Source: Planctopirus ephydatiae (GTDB lineage Bacteria; Planctomycetota; Planctomycetia; Planctomycetales; Planctomycetaceae). Taken from it: a DNA stretch of 64,000 nt. Numbering within the stretch: position 1 is the first letter of the stretch; every line of letters begins with the position of its first letter. Below, in pieces: positions 1 through 10,671 of the stretch. Under the pieces are notes generated by a model. It searched no databases. It was given only the letters and a program-made list of their open reading frames with translations, and had not been told where the DNA came from. The stretch is from NCBI RefSeq assembly GCF_007752345.1, contig NZ_CP036299.1, forward strand, positions 2,805,001 through 2,869,000, read 5' to 3'. A program made the position numbers and the translations under genes.

Positions 1-253
1 CGTTACTGCCGCACGAATCATCGGATTCGTGAGTAGGTCTGCACAGACTGTGCGACGAATGGCGTCGTCGCTTAATTCACGAGTGACCTTGCTGACAAGG
101 GAAAGTCAGTAGGGTTGTACCTGTGTGAAAGAATCCGAGTTCGGAGTCTGTCACACCCATTTTCATGAAAGGAAGATCAAATGATCGGAATTCTCGGCGC
201 AATTGTCGCTGGCTCCTTGTCCGAGTGTTTGATCGCCGACAAGGGCGATTCAA
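1..253. other. left-edge non-coding stretch with a small palindrome
   Basis: No convincing gene lies here. Positions 12-19 and 24-31 form a perfect 8-bp inverted repeat with a 4-base loop, and a 5-bp inverted repeat follows at 41-45/49-53. An AAGGGCG stretch near 241-247 can serve as the ribosome binding site of the small gene at 254. The palindromes could be the end of an upstream transcription unit or a recombinase operator; nothing in the sequence decides between these. Confidence 0.3.
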
Positions 254-481
254 ATGAGCAAGACAGCAATAAGTATTGATCGACAAGCAGCGATCCCCGA
301 TGAGCTTCCCGATGGTTGCCCGGAGTGGATTGATCGGGAACTGTTGACGGAGACGCTCGATGCGTGGCAACCGTTGGCTGGCAAGAACTTGTCGGACACC
401 GAGGCCATCGAGATTCTTCAGCGATGTGGGAACCTGTTTGAAGTTGTTGGGATGGTGACGAACCGGGAGGACAACGAATGA
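254..481 (+). CDS. small protein co-encoded with serine recombinase
   Basis: A 75-residue acidic protein of unknown function. A purine-rich ribosome binding site lies just upstream of the ATG, and its stop overlaps the start of the recombinase at 478 by four bases (ATGA), so the two genes are almost certainly translationally coupled. The middle reads as a helical segment (CPEWIDRELLTETLDAW), followed by a second helix around SDTEAIEILQRCGNLFEVV. From memory, small ORFs of this type often precede large serine recombinases in planctomycete genomes, which suggests a recombination directionality or regulatory partner; that role is inference. No DNA-binding motif is obvious. Confidence 0.65.
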   Translation: MSKTAISIDRQAAIPDELPDGCPEWIDRELLTETLDAWQPLAGKNLSDTEAIEILQRCGNLFEVVGMVTNREDNE

Positions 482-1935
482 AAGACAAATATATTGGTTT
501 CGTGCGTGTCAGCAGCCGGGAGCAGGAGCGAGAAGGGTTTTCGCTCGACGTTCAGGAAGAGGCTCTTCGGAAATGGGCCAAACAGAACGGCGGCGAGATC
601 ATCCAGATGTTCCGCATTGCGGAAACTGCAAGCAAGAGGGACAAGCGGAAGACCTTCAATGAGATGCTGGCCTACGCCAAGAAGCACGCTCATGAGGTTG
701 ATGGCGTCTTGTTCTACAAGATCGATAGAGCCGCCCGGAATCTGTCGGACTATATGAAGCTTGAAGAGCTTGAAGAAAAGTACGGCCTTCGTTTCATTTC
801 CACGTCGCAGCCTATTGACGATCAGCCTGCGGGGAGGATGGCACGTCGGATGTTGGCCAGCATTGCAGCGTTCTACACAGAACAGCAATCAATCGACGTT
901 AAGGATGGAATGAACAAACGGGTCGAGAACGGTCTTTTTGTGACTAAGGCACCCTACGGCTATAAGAACGTCAAGGTGGATGATCGCAGGCTGATTACCG
1001 TAGAACCGGAGAAGGCCAGCAACGTCAAACGAATCTTTGAGTTGTTTGCATTTCATAGCCTGACCATCGAACAGGTCATCGAAACGATGGCCGAGGAGGG
1101 GCGTGTCTACGTCAGATCAAAGCCTAAGTGGAGCTACTCTAAGGTGTATGCCATCCTGTTGGATCGTTCGTATGTCGGCGAGGTTCGATATCACGACGGC
1201 TGGCATCGTGGCACGCACAAACCCCTCGTCGATTCAGTGACTTGGAGCCGGGTGCAGTTCCTACTTGGCCAGACGACCTATCGTGCGCACCAGATGGTCT
1301 ACGCTGGTGAACTGATCCGGTGTGGGCATTGCGGCAGTCCCGTGACTGGCGAAGTGAAGACGAAGCAGACGAAGAAGGGCGAGAAGTCCTACACGTACTA
1401 CCGCTGCACCAAGTACCACGTCGGCAATCATCCCCGAATCCGCCTGACGGAAAGCGAATTGGATGAGCAGGTCTTGGCGATGATCGGACGGATGAAGGTC
1501 GAGAGTCCTCAGTTACGAGCATGGTTTCAGATGGCGTTGAAAAGACGGGAAAGCCAACGTCATTCAAACTCCGTGCAGCGGGTGGAGGAACTGAAGCGGC
1601 AGTTGTCCCTCGCCGAAGGCCGAATCGAAGAAGCTCTCAACATGCGGCTTGCGGGCGATCTCGACGAAGCGAAATACGACAAGAAACGGACGGAACTTGA
1701 ACAGAAGCGGGATCAACTGCGAGCGTTGATTGCTTCATTGCGTGAGGCCGATGTCGATGAAGCCACGGATGCAGTCCATGCCGCTGACGTTTTTCGGCTC
1801 ATCGAGAAGAGATGGGCTGATGCCGATTATCCCGTCAAACGGCGCATCTTGGAGACGATCTTCAACGGCTTTGTTCTAACCGACAAAGTTCTTGTGCCAG
1901 ACAACGGGACACCGTTAGGACAACTTTCCGCCTAA
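478..1935 (+). CDS. large serine recombinase (copy 1)
   Basis: A 485-residue site-specific recombinase of the large serine (resolvase/invertase) family, which cuts and rejoins DNA through a phosphoserine intermediate. The N-terminal catalytic domain (about 1-150) carries the R-V-S-S-R-E-Q signature with the likely nucleophile Ser12. The central recombinase domain includes a GLFVTKAPYGYKN stretch (about 150-270). A zinc-ribbon follows (CGHCG ... CTKYH, about 280-325), then a coiled-coil segment (about 350-430) typical of integrases that synapse att sites. It is intact and full length for the family. It is coupled to the small gene upstream and followed after 80 bases by a second, closely related recombinase. 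The target site cannot be read from this window. Confidence 0.93.
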   Translation: MKDKYIGFVRVSSREQEREGFSLDVQEEALRKWAKQNGGEIIQMFRIAETASKRDKRKTFNEMLAYAKKHAHEVDGVLFYKIDRAARNLSDYMKLEELEEKYGLRFISTSQPIDDQPAGRMARRMLASIAAFYTEQQSIDVKDGMNKRVENGLFVTKAPYGYKNVKVDDRRLITVEPEKASNVKRIFELFAFHSLTIEQVIETMAEEGRVYVRSKPKWSYSKVYAILLDRSYVGEVRYHDGWHRGTHKPLVDSVTWSRVQFLLGQTTYRAHQMVYAGELIRCGHCGSPVTGEVKTKQTKKGEKSYTYYRCTKYHVGNHPRIRLTESELDEQVLAMIGRMKVESPQLRAWFQMALKRRESQRHSNSVQRVEELKRQLSLAEGRIEEALNMRLAGDLDEAKYDKKRTELEQKRDQLRALIASLREADVDEATDAVHAADVFRLIEKRWADADYPVKRRILETIFNGFVLTDKVLVPDNGTPLGQLSA

Positions 1936-2015
1936 GCGTTGACGGCCAGCAAAACACCGGGAAAATGCAATTGTTATCCCGTTGTTTCGCTGGCCTTCTT
2001 CGTTTGGGCGCACTC

Positions 2016-3571
<1,556 letters not shown>

Positions 3572-3936
3572 AGTTGACCGAAGTTTAACGGTGATGGTCT
3601 GGCTGGTCAATTCGACCGAGGGGGAAAGATCTGCGGGAATTGCCGGTGGGGTAGTTCCTGGGGGAGTGCCGGTTTCTGGAGATCTGCTGCCACCTGGTAA
3701 GCAGCTGGCCGCTACCGGTCAGAGAAAATCTGAGTTTTGGGTTATGCTTTTGGCCTGCAAGGAATTGCACCCGGTCATGCCAGGCTCACACAATTTCGCA
3801 GGACGAACTGTTTTTTCGTGTGGAAGAAGTCTTTGAATTCATGTCTCAGACGTGTATTCCCGGTATTCTGCTGTTCTCTGCAGAAAAATGGTAAGCTCAA
3901 CGGCCCGACGAATTTTCACCCGCAGGATTGATCATT
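3572..3936. other. intergenic region upstream of exported protein and tRNA
   Basis: About 360 bases with no gene I can support. Short plus-strand frames here lack family resemblance and a good start. It should hold the promoter of the minus-strand tRNA-Pro at its left and that of the plus-strand exported protein at its right; a GCAGGA ribosome binding site lies at 3922-3927. No clear -35/-10 pair stands out. Confidence 0.4.
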
Positions 3937-4920
3937 ATGCGATTTTCGCCCCGCGATGCCTCACGCCGCCTCAGTGATCATGCTTTGGCGAAGGGACTTC
4001 TGTTCAATCTGTTGAGTGCTCTTCTCATATTCTCGGGGTTTGGGCTGATCACAGATGCGGCGGAAGGGGCCGATCTGTTTGATAAGCACGATTTTTCTCT
4101 GGTGAAAAGAGCTGTGAGCGAATTGTCTCCAGTGACGCGGATCTCGATGCAGGATGCTTCCAAATTGAAGCCACTCTCGGCGACGATCAGTACGCCTTGT
4201 CTCATTGTCAAAACGAGTGAAGGCAACTTTGCCAAAATGCTCGTTAGCTGGGGGTTTCGCAAGCATGGTGAAGATCGCCTGCCCGTCTTATTGATTGAGC
4301 GATTCGTGACTTATCGGGGTGATCGCCCCGATATGACGGCTGCAACGGGGAAGGATGTTCTCCTGTTCGCCGGGTTCGAGTTTGATTTTGATATTGGTCA
4401 GGTCGTGCCTGCCAAAGCCGGTGGTGACATTTCGTTCTCCGCAGAGAGTGTGCTTGAAGCCGTTCCGCCCGCGGCACTGTTCACGTTATCGAAATCATTT
4501 GTTTCCACCGAAGGACCGTCCACTGCAGCAGGTGACGTTTCCTCCGGTCAAGGTTTCGCTGGTGAGTGGATTGTCAATGCTGACGATCGGTGGAATGGAG
4601 AGTGGTCGCTCAAAGTTGATGGTGAGGGACGAATCCTCGGCAAGTTTGTCTCGAAAGAATCCCGGAATACTTACGATATCACCGGAAATGTTTCGGGCTT
4701 GCCGCACCAGGCGCGATTAGAAATTTTTCTGGCGAATACTCAAGTTTCTGTGGAGGCCTATCTCTGGTCGAATACTCAGAACGATATGGCCGGCGTGGTG
4801 ACTGTGGCGGGGCGGAAATTTGGATTCTTCGCCCGCAGGGCTCAGGCAGATCAGTCAGCACCTCAGACAAAAGCTGAGAAGCAGGAATCAGCCCCGGAGA
4901 AAGGGGCAGGCGACAAGTAA
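3937..4920 (+). CDS. exported hypothetical protein
   Basis: About 327 residues from the ATG at 3937, chosen for the GCAGGA site ten bases upstream; a TTG at 3928 would add three residues. An N-terminal charged stretch followed by a hydrophobic run (GLLFNLLSALLIFSGFGLI) looks like a signal peptide, so the protein is probably exported. The middle and C-terminal half read as beta-rich; around residues 210-300 a stretch containing GEWIVNADDRWNGEWSL could be a lipocalin-like or jelly-roll domain. The last 25 residues are Lys/Glu/Ala/Gln rich and likely disordered. The stop lies two bases before the BioF-like gene, so the two are probably cotranscribed. I do not recognise the family. Confidence 0.75.
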   Translation: MRFSPRDASRRLSDHALAKGLLFNLLSALLIFSGFGLITDAAEGADLFDKHDFSLVKRAVSELSPVTRISMQDASKLKPLSATISTPCLIVKTSEGNFAKMLVSWGFRKHGEDRLPVLLIERFVTYRGDRPDMTAATGKDVLLFAGFEFDFDIGQVVPAKAGGDISFSAESVLEAVPPAALFTLSKSFVSTEGPSTAAGDVSSGQGFAGEWIVNADDRWNGEWSLKVDGEGRILGKFVSKESRNTYDITGNVSGLPHQARLEIFLANTQVSVEAYLWSNTQNDMAGVVTVAGRKFGFFARRAQADQSAPQTKAEKQESAPEKGAGDK

Positions 4921-4922
4921 TC

Positions 4923-6131
4923 ATGACGTTTCGAGCCCTATCTGCTTTGGAGCAATGGCAGGATTCCATCCAGGCGGATCTGCAACAACTGGAGGTGGGG
5001 AATCTCCGGCGTTACCGTCGGGCTTTTGAACTGTTGCCCGATGGTAGCCTGCTGTCCGACGGGCAGCGGCTCGTGAATCTCTCGGGGAATGATTATCTCG
5101 GCCTTTCCTACGAACCGAGACTGATTGCCGCTGCCACGAAAGCGATGGAATCGACGGTCGGAGCAAGAGCCAGTGCTTTGGTGAGTGGTCGATCCCATTG
5201 GCATGCTCGGTTGGAGAAGACAATTGCCGAGTTTGAAGGGTGTGAAGATGCCCTCGTTTTCCCGACAGGGGTCGCTGCTAACGTGGGTGTACTGACGGCA
5301 CTGATCGGTGAAAATGACATCGTCTATTGTGATCGACTGAATCATGCCAGTCTGGTTGACGGCTGCCGGCAGAGCGGAGGTCGATTCCGCATTTATCATC
5401 ATCACGATCTGTCGAGTCTTAAGCGGCAATTGATGCAGCCATTTGATGGTGGTCGCAGGTGGATTGTCACTGATGGTGTCTTCAGCATGGATGGAGACAT
5501 CGCTCCACTGAGAGAGCTTTGCGAACTTGCTGAAGCATACGATGCTTTGGTGGTTGTAGATGAAGCTCATGGGACTGGAGTATTCGGCGAGCGGGGGAGG
5601 GGTGTCTGCGAGTTTCTGGATGTCGAAGATCGAGTCGCCTTAAAGATCGGGACACTCAGCAAGGCGATTGGTGCTCTGGGTGGGTTTGTGACCGGCAGGC
5701 GGGTGTTGTGCGAATACTTGCTCAATCATGCCAGGACGCAGATATATTCGACAGCATTACCACCGGCAATCTGCGCAGCGGCCACTACAGCAATCGAGAT
5801 CATCGGTCAGGAGCCAGAACGCAGACAGCGGTTGTGGCAACGAGTGGACTTTGTTCGCGAGCGCATGAACAGCCTGGGCCTGTTGTCGGAAAAGAGTTTT
5901 CGCAGTCCAATTCTTTCGTTAGTGCTGGGGGAGCCAGCTCATGTCATGGACGTGGCTCGCCAACTGGAGGCCGAAGGCTTTCTCGTCGCTGCAATTCGCC
6001 CGCCCACAGTTCCTCGGGGAACATCGCGCCTGAGGCTCAGTCTGCATAGTGAACTGAGCATTTCTGATCTGGAACAACTGAGTCAAGTTCTGGCTCGGAT
6101 CCTTTCGAATGGATCAGAGGGAGCAAATTGA
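4923..6131 (+). CDS. bioF: 8-amino-7-oxononanoate synthase (BioF-like)
   Basis: A 402-residue PLP-dependent alpha-oxoamine synthase, the class that condenses an amino acid with an acyl-CoA. BioF joins alanine and pimeloyl-ACP/CoA in biotin synthesis. Visible motifs are LSGNDYLGL near residue 58, the GARASALVSG substrate loop, VVVDEAHGTGVFG with the cofactor-binding Asp, and GTLSKAIGALGG with the Schiff-base lysine at residue 247. Length is normal for the family (about 385-400). It follows the exported protein by two bases, and no other biotin gene is in the window. BioF is therefore the best call, but a related oxoamine synthase such as 2-amino-3-ketobutyrate ligase-like or a lipid-forming enzyme is possible. 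Confidence 0.88.
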   Translation: MTFRALSALEQWQDSIQADLQQLEVGNLRRYRRAFELLPDGSLLSDGQRLVNLSGNDYLGLSYEPRLIAAATKAMESTVGARASALVSGRSHWHARLEKTIAEFEGCEDALVFPTGVAANVGVLTALIGENDIVYCDRLNHASLVDGCRQSGGRFRIYHHHDLSSLKRQLMQPFDGGRRWIVTDGVFSMDGDIAPLRELCELAEAYDALVVVDEAHGTGVFGERGRGVCEFLDVEDRVALKIGTLSKAIGALGGFVTGRRVLCEYLLNHARTQIYSTALPPAICAAATTAIEIIGQEPERRQRLWQRVDFVRERMNSLGLLSEKSFRSPILSLVLGEPAHVMDVARQLEAEGFLVAAIRPPTVPRGTSRLRLSLHSELSISDLEQLSQVLARILSNGSEGAN

Positions 6132-6511
6132 CGGAAATCTCAAAGAGGTTGCAGGAAATAGCTCTCTGGACCGGAATCAGCAGGAAATTTCGTGAGATTT
6201 TGAACAATCGAAGCGTTTCTAGGAATTCAGGACTATTCAGCCACAATTTTTGGCGATAATGTGTCAGATGAAATTGATCACTGTCTGAAGTTTGCCTCTG
6301 AGTTCGTTTGGTATCTTCGGAATGAGTTGAAGTGAATTTCAACAATTTCCTAAAGATGATGCCGGGCATGTCGATGCCTGACTATCCAGCACCGAGTTGC
6401 TTTGCGAGCCGCTGAGTTCGCCCAGCAATCTCTGAGAACAATGCACCACTTTCAGCCGTATCGATTATTTAATTGCTCCTCCTCAGGGTGGAGCCAAGGC
6501 TGTCTGGTTGA
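6132..6511. other. intergenic region
   Basis: A stretch of 380 bases after the BioF stop with no recognisable gene, RNA fold or repeat. It is AT-richer than the flanking coding regions by eye and probably contains the promoter for the small membrane protein and the RNA-binding protein that follow. Confidence 0.35.
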
Positions 6512-6973
6512 GTGCCTCAGGTCGTGCAAAAAGCGTTTTCTTCAGCTGTTAATTGCAGTTTACTGTTTGTGAAGCCAGTTGTGAGTCGTTACGGCTTGCA
6601 ATGGTGGAGTATCACAGCAGCGATGATTTTGCTGTTCATGCTGGCTCTGCTGTTCATTCTGGCTCCGTGGAATCTGTCAGCGGGGAAGTGTTTTCCTTGT
6701 GCCCCGGTTGATGATCAGATTGCCATTCATCTGATTCAAATTTCTGTTGTCCTTGCTTTAACCGCAGGACTTTTCGAGATGTTCTTTCCCGACTTCATGG
6801 AACGGAAGAACATGTTTTCTCGCCACATGAGCCATGTGGTTCCTTTGTGTTTGGCAATGCTTTGCAGGCATTGTTCATCTCGTCGTCAAAGCGATTGTCG
6901 CTTTGGCCGTTTTTGTGTCGAGTCTCGCAATGACCGGTCCATTAGGATGTCGGCACTGCAGGCCGTCTCTTAG
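6512..6973 (+). CDS. possible small membrane protein, perhaps frameshifted
   Basis: A 153-residue frame whose first 100 residues contain two plausible membrane segments (AMILLFMLALLFILAPW, then HLIQISVVLALTAGLFEMFF). After about residue 115 the sequence turns into a Cys/Arg/Ser-rich tail unlike a membrane protein. A different frame starting near 6834 continues with another hydrophobic segment (GIVHLVVKAIVALAVFVSSLAM) and ends at 7019. A one-base frameshift near 6850-6870 would join them into a three-helix membrane protein. The gene ends just upstream of the RNA-binding protein. I do not recognise the family, and the reading frame may be spurious. Confidence 0.35.
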   Translation: MPQVVQKAFSSAVNCSLLFVKPVVSRYGLQWWSITAAMILLFMLALLFILAPWNLSAGKCFPCAPVDDQIAIHLIQISVVLALTAGLFEMFFPDFMERKNMFSRHMSHVVPLCLAMLCRHCSSRRQSDCRFGRFCVESRNDRSIRMSALQAVS

Positions 6974-6988
6974 TCAGGACTGTCAGTC

Positions 6989-7300
6989 ATGGGTACGAAG
7001 CTTTACGTCGGTAATTTGACTTACGATGTCAACAACAGTGGTCTTGAGCAGCTCTTTTCGAGCTTTGGCGAAGTTCGCTCAGCTCAGGTCGTCATGGATC
7101 GTGAAACTGGCCGCTCCAAGGGTTTTGGCTTCGTCGAATTCGGCGATTCACAATCTGCCAGCGACGCCATCAACGCTATGAATGGTAAGGACGTCAATGG
7201 CCGTGCCTTGACCGTTAACGAAGCTCGTCCACGCGAAGAACGCAGTGGTGGTTTCGGTGGCGGCGGTGGTGGTGGAAGCCGTTTCGGCGGTCGCCGCTAA
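6989..7300 (+). CDS. RRM-type glycine-rich RNA-binding protein
   Basis: A 103-residue protein with one RNA recognition motif and a glycine-rich tail. RNP2 is seen as LYVGNL at residues 4-9 and RNP1 as SKGFGFVEF near residues 44-52. The tail, from about residue 85, is GGFGGGGGGGSRFGGRR. This matches the small single-RRM proteins of cyanobacteria and planctomycetes, which bind single-stranded RNA and are often induced by cold; that induction is known for relatives and is not visible here. A strong terminator follows 66 bases after the stop, so the gene probably ends its transcript. Confidence 0.93.
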   Translation: MGTKLYVGNLTYDVNNSGLEQLFSSFGEVRSAQVVMDRETGRSKGFGFVEFGDSQSASDAINAMNGKDVNGRALTVNEARPREERSGGFGGGGGGGSRFGGRR

Positions 7301-7366
7301 GGTTTCCGGCTGGTACTTAGCGATGGAGTCAGGACTGATTCCTTCGATCTGAGCATAGCCAAAATT

Positions 7367-7407
7367 AAAGCCTGCAGTTGGATTTGATTCCCACTGCAGG
7401 CTTTTTT
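7367..7407 (+). terminator. Rho-independent terminator after RRM gene
   Basis: Positions 7367-7378 pair with 7393-7404 (core GCCTGCAGT/ACTGCAGGC, 14-base loop), and a run of six T residues begins at 7402. This is a textbook intrinsic terminator 66 bases after the stop of the RNA-binding protein gene. Confidence 0.9.
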
Positions 7408-7649
7408 CGTTTTCGAAAAATTGCTCCCCGGCTCAGTGAACTCTGGGAGTTGAGCCAGGGCGACGCGGTTTAACCCCGGGAGGGAGTCGCTTCGTTTCGA
7501 AGTTCGCTTCTGTTGTGGGAAGGACGATATTATTCTTCTTGTTTTAAGGCTGTTTCGAGGAATCTGATCTCGCGGAAGAAAGTATCAAAAGTGGCTTCCA
7601 GGGTCTTCTGGCGGATGTGTTCCTCATTTAAGTTCATAGAGGGTGGTTT

Positions 7650-8120
7650 GTGATTGCACCTTTGTTGCATGTGGTTCTTTACCAGCCTGACATTCCGCAG
7701 AATACGGGGAATATTGGCCGAACTTGTGTGGCTGTGGGTGCCAAGTTATGGCTGATCAGACCGTTGGGTTTCGTACTGGATGCCCGCCATTTGAAGCGTG
7801 CCGGGATGGACTACTGGCCAATGCTCGACTACGTCGTGGTCGATTCGTTGAATGATGTGCGAGAACAGTTACCTGGCCACGACTTCTGGTATGTGGAGAA
7901 TCCTGCACCGCGCAGAATCTGGGAGGCCGAATTCAAGCCCGGCAGTGTGCTGGTGTTTGGCAGCGAGTCCCGGGGATTGCCGCCAGCCGTTATTGAAGAA
8001 TGCCGTGGCCAGATGATTGACCTGCCGATGAGGCCTGAAGTTCGCAGCCTGAATCTGGCCAGCACAGTCAATACGGCAGTCTATGAGGCCATCCGTCAGA
8101 TCGGGCATGTGGGTTTGTAA
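7650..8120 (+). CDS. trmL: tRNA (cytidine(34)-2'-O)-methyltransferase TrmL
   Basis: A 156-residue SPOUT-class methyltransferase that adds a 2'-O-methyl group to the wobble base of certain leucine tRNAs using S-adenosylmethionine. It starts at a GTG preceded by a GAGGGTGG site. Family signatures are seen in order: LYQPDIPQNTGNIGR near the N terminus (motif 1), LVFGSESRGLP near residue 95 (motif 2) and LPMRPEVRSLNLASTVNTAVYEA near the C terminus (motif 3, the knotted SAM pocket). Length matches TrmL/YibK (about 155). It stands alone with non-coding DNA on both sides. Confidence 0.94.
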   Translation: MIAPLLHVVLYQPDIPQNTGNIGRTCVAVGAKLWLIRPLGFVLDARHLKRAGMDYWPMLDYVVVDSLNDVREQLPGHDFWYVENPAPRRIWEAEFKPGSVLVFGSESRGLPPAVIEECRGQMIDLPMRPEVRSLNLASTVNTAVYEAIRQIGHVGL

Positions 8121-8393
8121 CCAACTTCGCCGCCGTAGCTCACTTTCGAGCAGGATTGCGGGAAAAAATTCCGATGCTTGGGATTTCTCACGGCAAAAAG
8201 TTCTGACGTATTCAAGTTAGGCTTTCTAGCGATGAGTCTTTCTGACTTGCCGTTGAATACTGCCGAGTTGGCGAATTTGCCGGTTGACAGTTATCGAGAA
8301 ACAGATTGAGAAAATCTTCTTGCCCTCGACATGTGAGCTAGGATTGCCACAGACTGAGATCTCATTGAAATCATCATTGCTGGAACATCTGCT

Positions 8394-10637
8394 GTGAGCA
8401 TGCTGAGTCATATCCGCAATCTGCTGCCTTCATTTCTCAGAAGGAAAGGCCAAGGTACTGAGCTTTCCAGAGTTTCCAGCCGTACGTTGCATCGCACAGG
8501 AATGTTTTTGAGTCAGCACCTTTGGGTCTGGCCGATCATGGCCATCGTGCTGCTGATGGTGCTGGGATTTACAGTTCGGGTGGCAGTCGAATCGACGATG
8601 ATGGCCAGTCTGCGGTCGCAGCTGGAAACCTTGCGCGATGTCGAAGCCGAGATGCTTTCGAACTGGCTGGATACGCAGCATTCGCTGGTTCTGACTCAGG
8701 CAAATGATCCCCAGTTACGCCAGATGATCTATCAGATTCTGAAGACTCGCCAGGCGGATTCGACGACAGCAGCAAAAGCCCAGGCGTCGATCTCTTTGGC
8801 CGAACTGCGGGATCAGTTGAAGCAGGAACTGCATCCAGCGATGTCAGCGCAGAGATATACCATGTTTTCAGTCATCGATGACGAAGGAAAGGTACTTATT
8901 TCTTCGCAGCCAGAACTCGAAGGGGTTGATGATCTGGTGCCGGATCGATCCGTCATTCGGAAGTTGTTCGACGGTAAATCGGTCGTGACACCACCGTTTC
9001 GAAGCCGTCACTCCTTACGGAATGAATCGGGAGAGAGGCTTACCAATCAGCCAACGATTCTGGTGTGTGCTCCAGTGCGTGATGCCAATTTTCAGGTAGT
9101 GGCTGCGCTCGTATTTCGGGTAGATCCCCGAGGTGAATTTACACGGATTATGCACCTGGGCCGTATGGGTCGGACAGGTGAGACGTATGCCTTCACAAAA
9201 GAAGGGGTCATGGCATCCAAGAGTCGTTTTGATTCCGAACTGATGCTGCTGGGGCTCTTGCCGGATGAGAAAGATGCTGAGTCGCTGCTCTACCTTCAAC
9301 TCAAAAATCCTGGTGGCGATATGACTCGTGGATTTCGACCGAAAGTCAGACGTAGCGAATTGCCACTGACCTACGCTGCATCGGAAGCAATCGAAGGTCG
9401 TACTTTAAGCAATGTTGATGGAGTACCTGATTACCGCGGTGTAAATACCGTCGTCGCGGTGACATGGCTGCCAAAGCATGAATTGGGAATCTGCACCAAA
9501 ATCGATGCTGACGAAGCATATGGGCCGCTCATAATCCTGCGCTGGACAGCCTGGACGCTCTATGGGCTCTTTGGCTTATCGACCATCGCGATCTTCGTCT
9601 TCACGATCATCGTCGCAAGATTAAATCGCAAGGCTCGTGAAGCAGCCCTCGATGCCAAACAGATTGGTCAGTATCGACTGGAGGAAAAACTGGGTTCAGG
9701 AGGGATGGGGACGGTTTACAAAGGACAGCACGCTCTATTAAGACGTCCCACAGCCATCAAGATGCTGAGTTTCGAAAAAACGAACGAAACCTCGATAGCC
9801 CGGTTCGAGCGTGAGGTGCAGATTACCTGCCAACTGAATCATCCCAATACCGTGGCAATTTATGATTATGGAAGAACACCCGAAGGAATCTTCTACTATG
9901 CCATGGAGTATCTGGATGGCATTGATCTGCAGCATTTAGTTGAGCGATATGGTCCACAGCCGGAAGGTCGCGTCGTATCGATTCTCAAGCAGGCTTGTGG
10001 TTCATTACAGGAAGCACATACACAAGGGCTGGTTCACCGCGATATCAAACCCGCCAATTTGATGTTGAACAGGCGCGGGGGAATTCCTGACTTGCTCAAA
10101 GTCCTGGACTTCGGATTGGTCAAGGCTATAGATGAAGACCGTCAGGCGAGTTTAACCGCTCATTCGGCTCTTACAGGGACACCACTCTATTTATCTCCGG
10201 AAGCGATTCAAACGCCGAATCTGGTCGATCACCGGACAGATATCTATGCCTTAGGGGCTGTTGGATATTTCCTGTTGACGGGAAAGCCAGTCTTCATGGG
10301 AGAAAATCTGGTAGATCTGTGCCGGATGCATATCAGTGAACAACCCGTTCTACCCTCTGAAAAACTGGGAGAGCCGATCGATCAAACTCTCGAACTGTTG
10401 ATCATGTCGTGTCTGGAAAAGCAGCCATCAAAACGCCCCCAGTCCGCTCGGGAAATGTGCGAGAGGCTGGAACGTGTGACGGCAGCCGCAGAATGGGCCT
10501 TCATTGATGCAGAAACCTGGTGGGCCCGGCATTTAAGAATGACCGGGAAGGAATCCACGGGCTCATCGGCCAATTCGACATCGCAATACGGCACCAGTGG
10601 ATCATCCTCTCAGTATGAGCAGACGATCATTTCCTGA
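8394..10637 (+). CDS. membrane sensor serine/threonine protein kinase
   Basis: A 747-residue receptor-like kinase. A membrane helix around residues 43-66 (WPIMAIVLLMVLGF) is followed by an extracytoplasmic sensor region of about 300 residues with a dCache-like pattern (repeated VFRVDPRGEF/GRTGETYAF-type strands). A second membrane helix lies around 383-410, then a Hanks-type kinase domain from about 427 to 705. The glycine loop is GSGGMG, the catalytic lysine is K456 in AIK, the HRDIKPAN loop has Asp550, DFG starts at D572, and SPE replaces APE. All catalytic residues are present, so it should be active. The start is a GTG; an ATG lies two codons in. Unlike many planctomycete kinases it has no neighbouring ECF sigma factor or phosphatase. 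The ligand is unknown. Confidence 0.92.
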   Translation: MSMLSHIRNLLPSFLRRKGQGTELSRVSSRTLHRTGMFLSQHLWVWPIMAIVLLMVLGFTVRVAVESTMMASLRSQLETLRDVEAEMLSNWLDTQHSLVLTQANDPQLRQMIYQILKTRQADSTTAAKAQASISLAELRDQLKQELHPAMSAQRYTMFSVIDDEGKVLISSQPELEGVDDLVPDRSVIRKLFDGKSVVTPPFRSRHSLRNESGERLTNQPTILVCAPVRDANFQVVAALVFRVDPRGEFTRIMHLGRMGRTGETYAFTKEGVMASKSRFDSELMLLGLLPDEKDAESLLYLQLKNPGGDMTRGFRPKVRRSELPLTYAASEAIEGRTLSNVDGVPDYRGVNTVVAVTWLPKHELGICTKIDADEAYGPLIILRWTAWTLYGLFGLSTIAIFVFTIIVARLNRKAREAALDAKQIGQYRLEEKLGSGGMGTVYKGQHALLRRPTAIKMLSFEKTNETSIARFEREVQITCQLNHPNTVAIYDYGRTPEGIFYYAMEYLDGIDLQHLVERYGPQPEGRVVSILKQACGSLQEAHTQGLVHRDIKPANLMLNRRGGIPDLLKVLDFGLVKAIDEDRQASLTAHSALTGTPLYLSPEAIQTPNLVDHRTDIYALGAVGYFLLTGKPVFMGENLVDLCRMHISEQPVLPSEKLGEPIDQTLELLIMSCLEKQPSKRPQSAREMCERLERVTAAAEWAFIDAETWWARHLRMTGKESTGSSANSTSQYGTSGSSSQYEQTIIS

Positions 10638-10671
10638 AGTTTCTTGAGATCAGTTGTTTCGAAATGAAAAG

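Noticed and set aside
3591-3931. Two overlapping plus-strand frames (81 and 64 codons) upstream of the exported protein
   Set aside because: No ribosome site, no family resemblance and an irregular composition; the region is better read as promoter DNA.
4938-5570. A 210-codon minus-strand frame inside the BioF gene
   Set aside because: Fully antisense to a gene with all catalytic motifs; no motif of its own.
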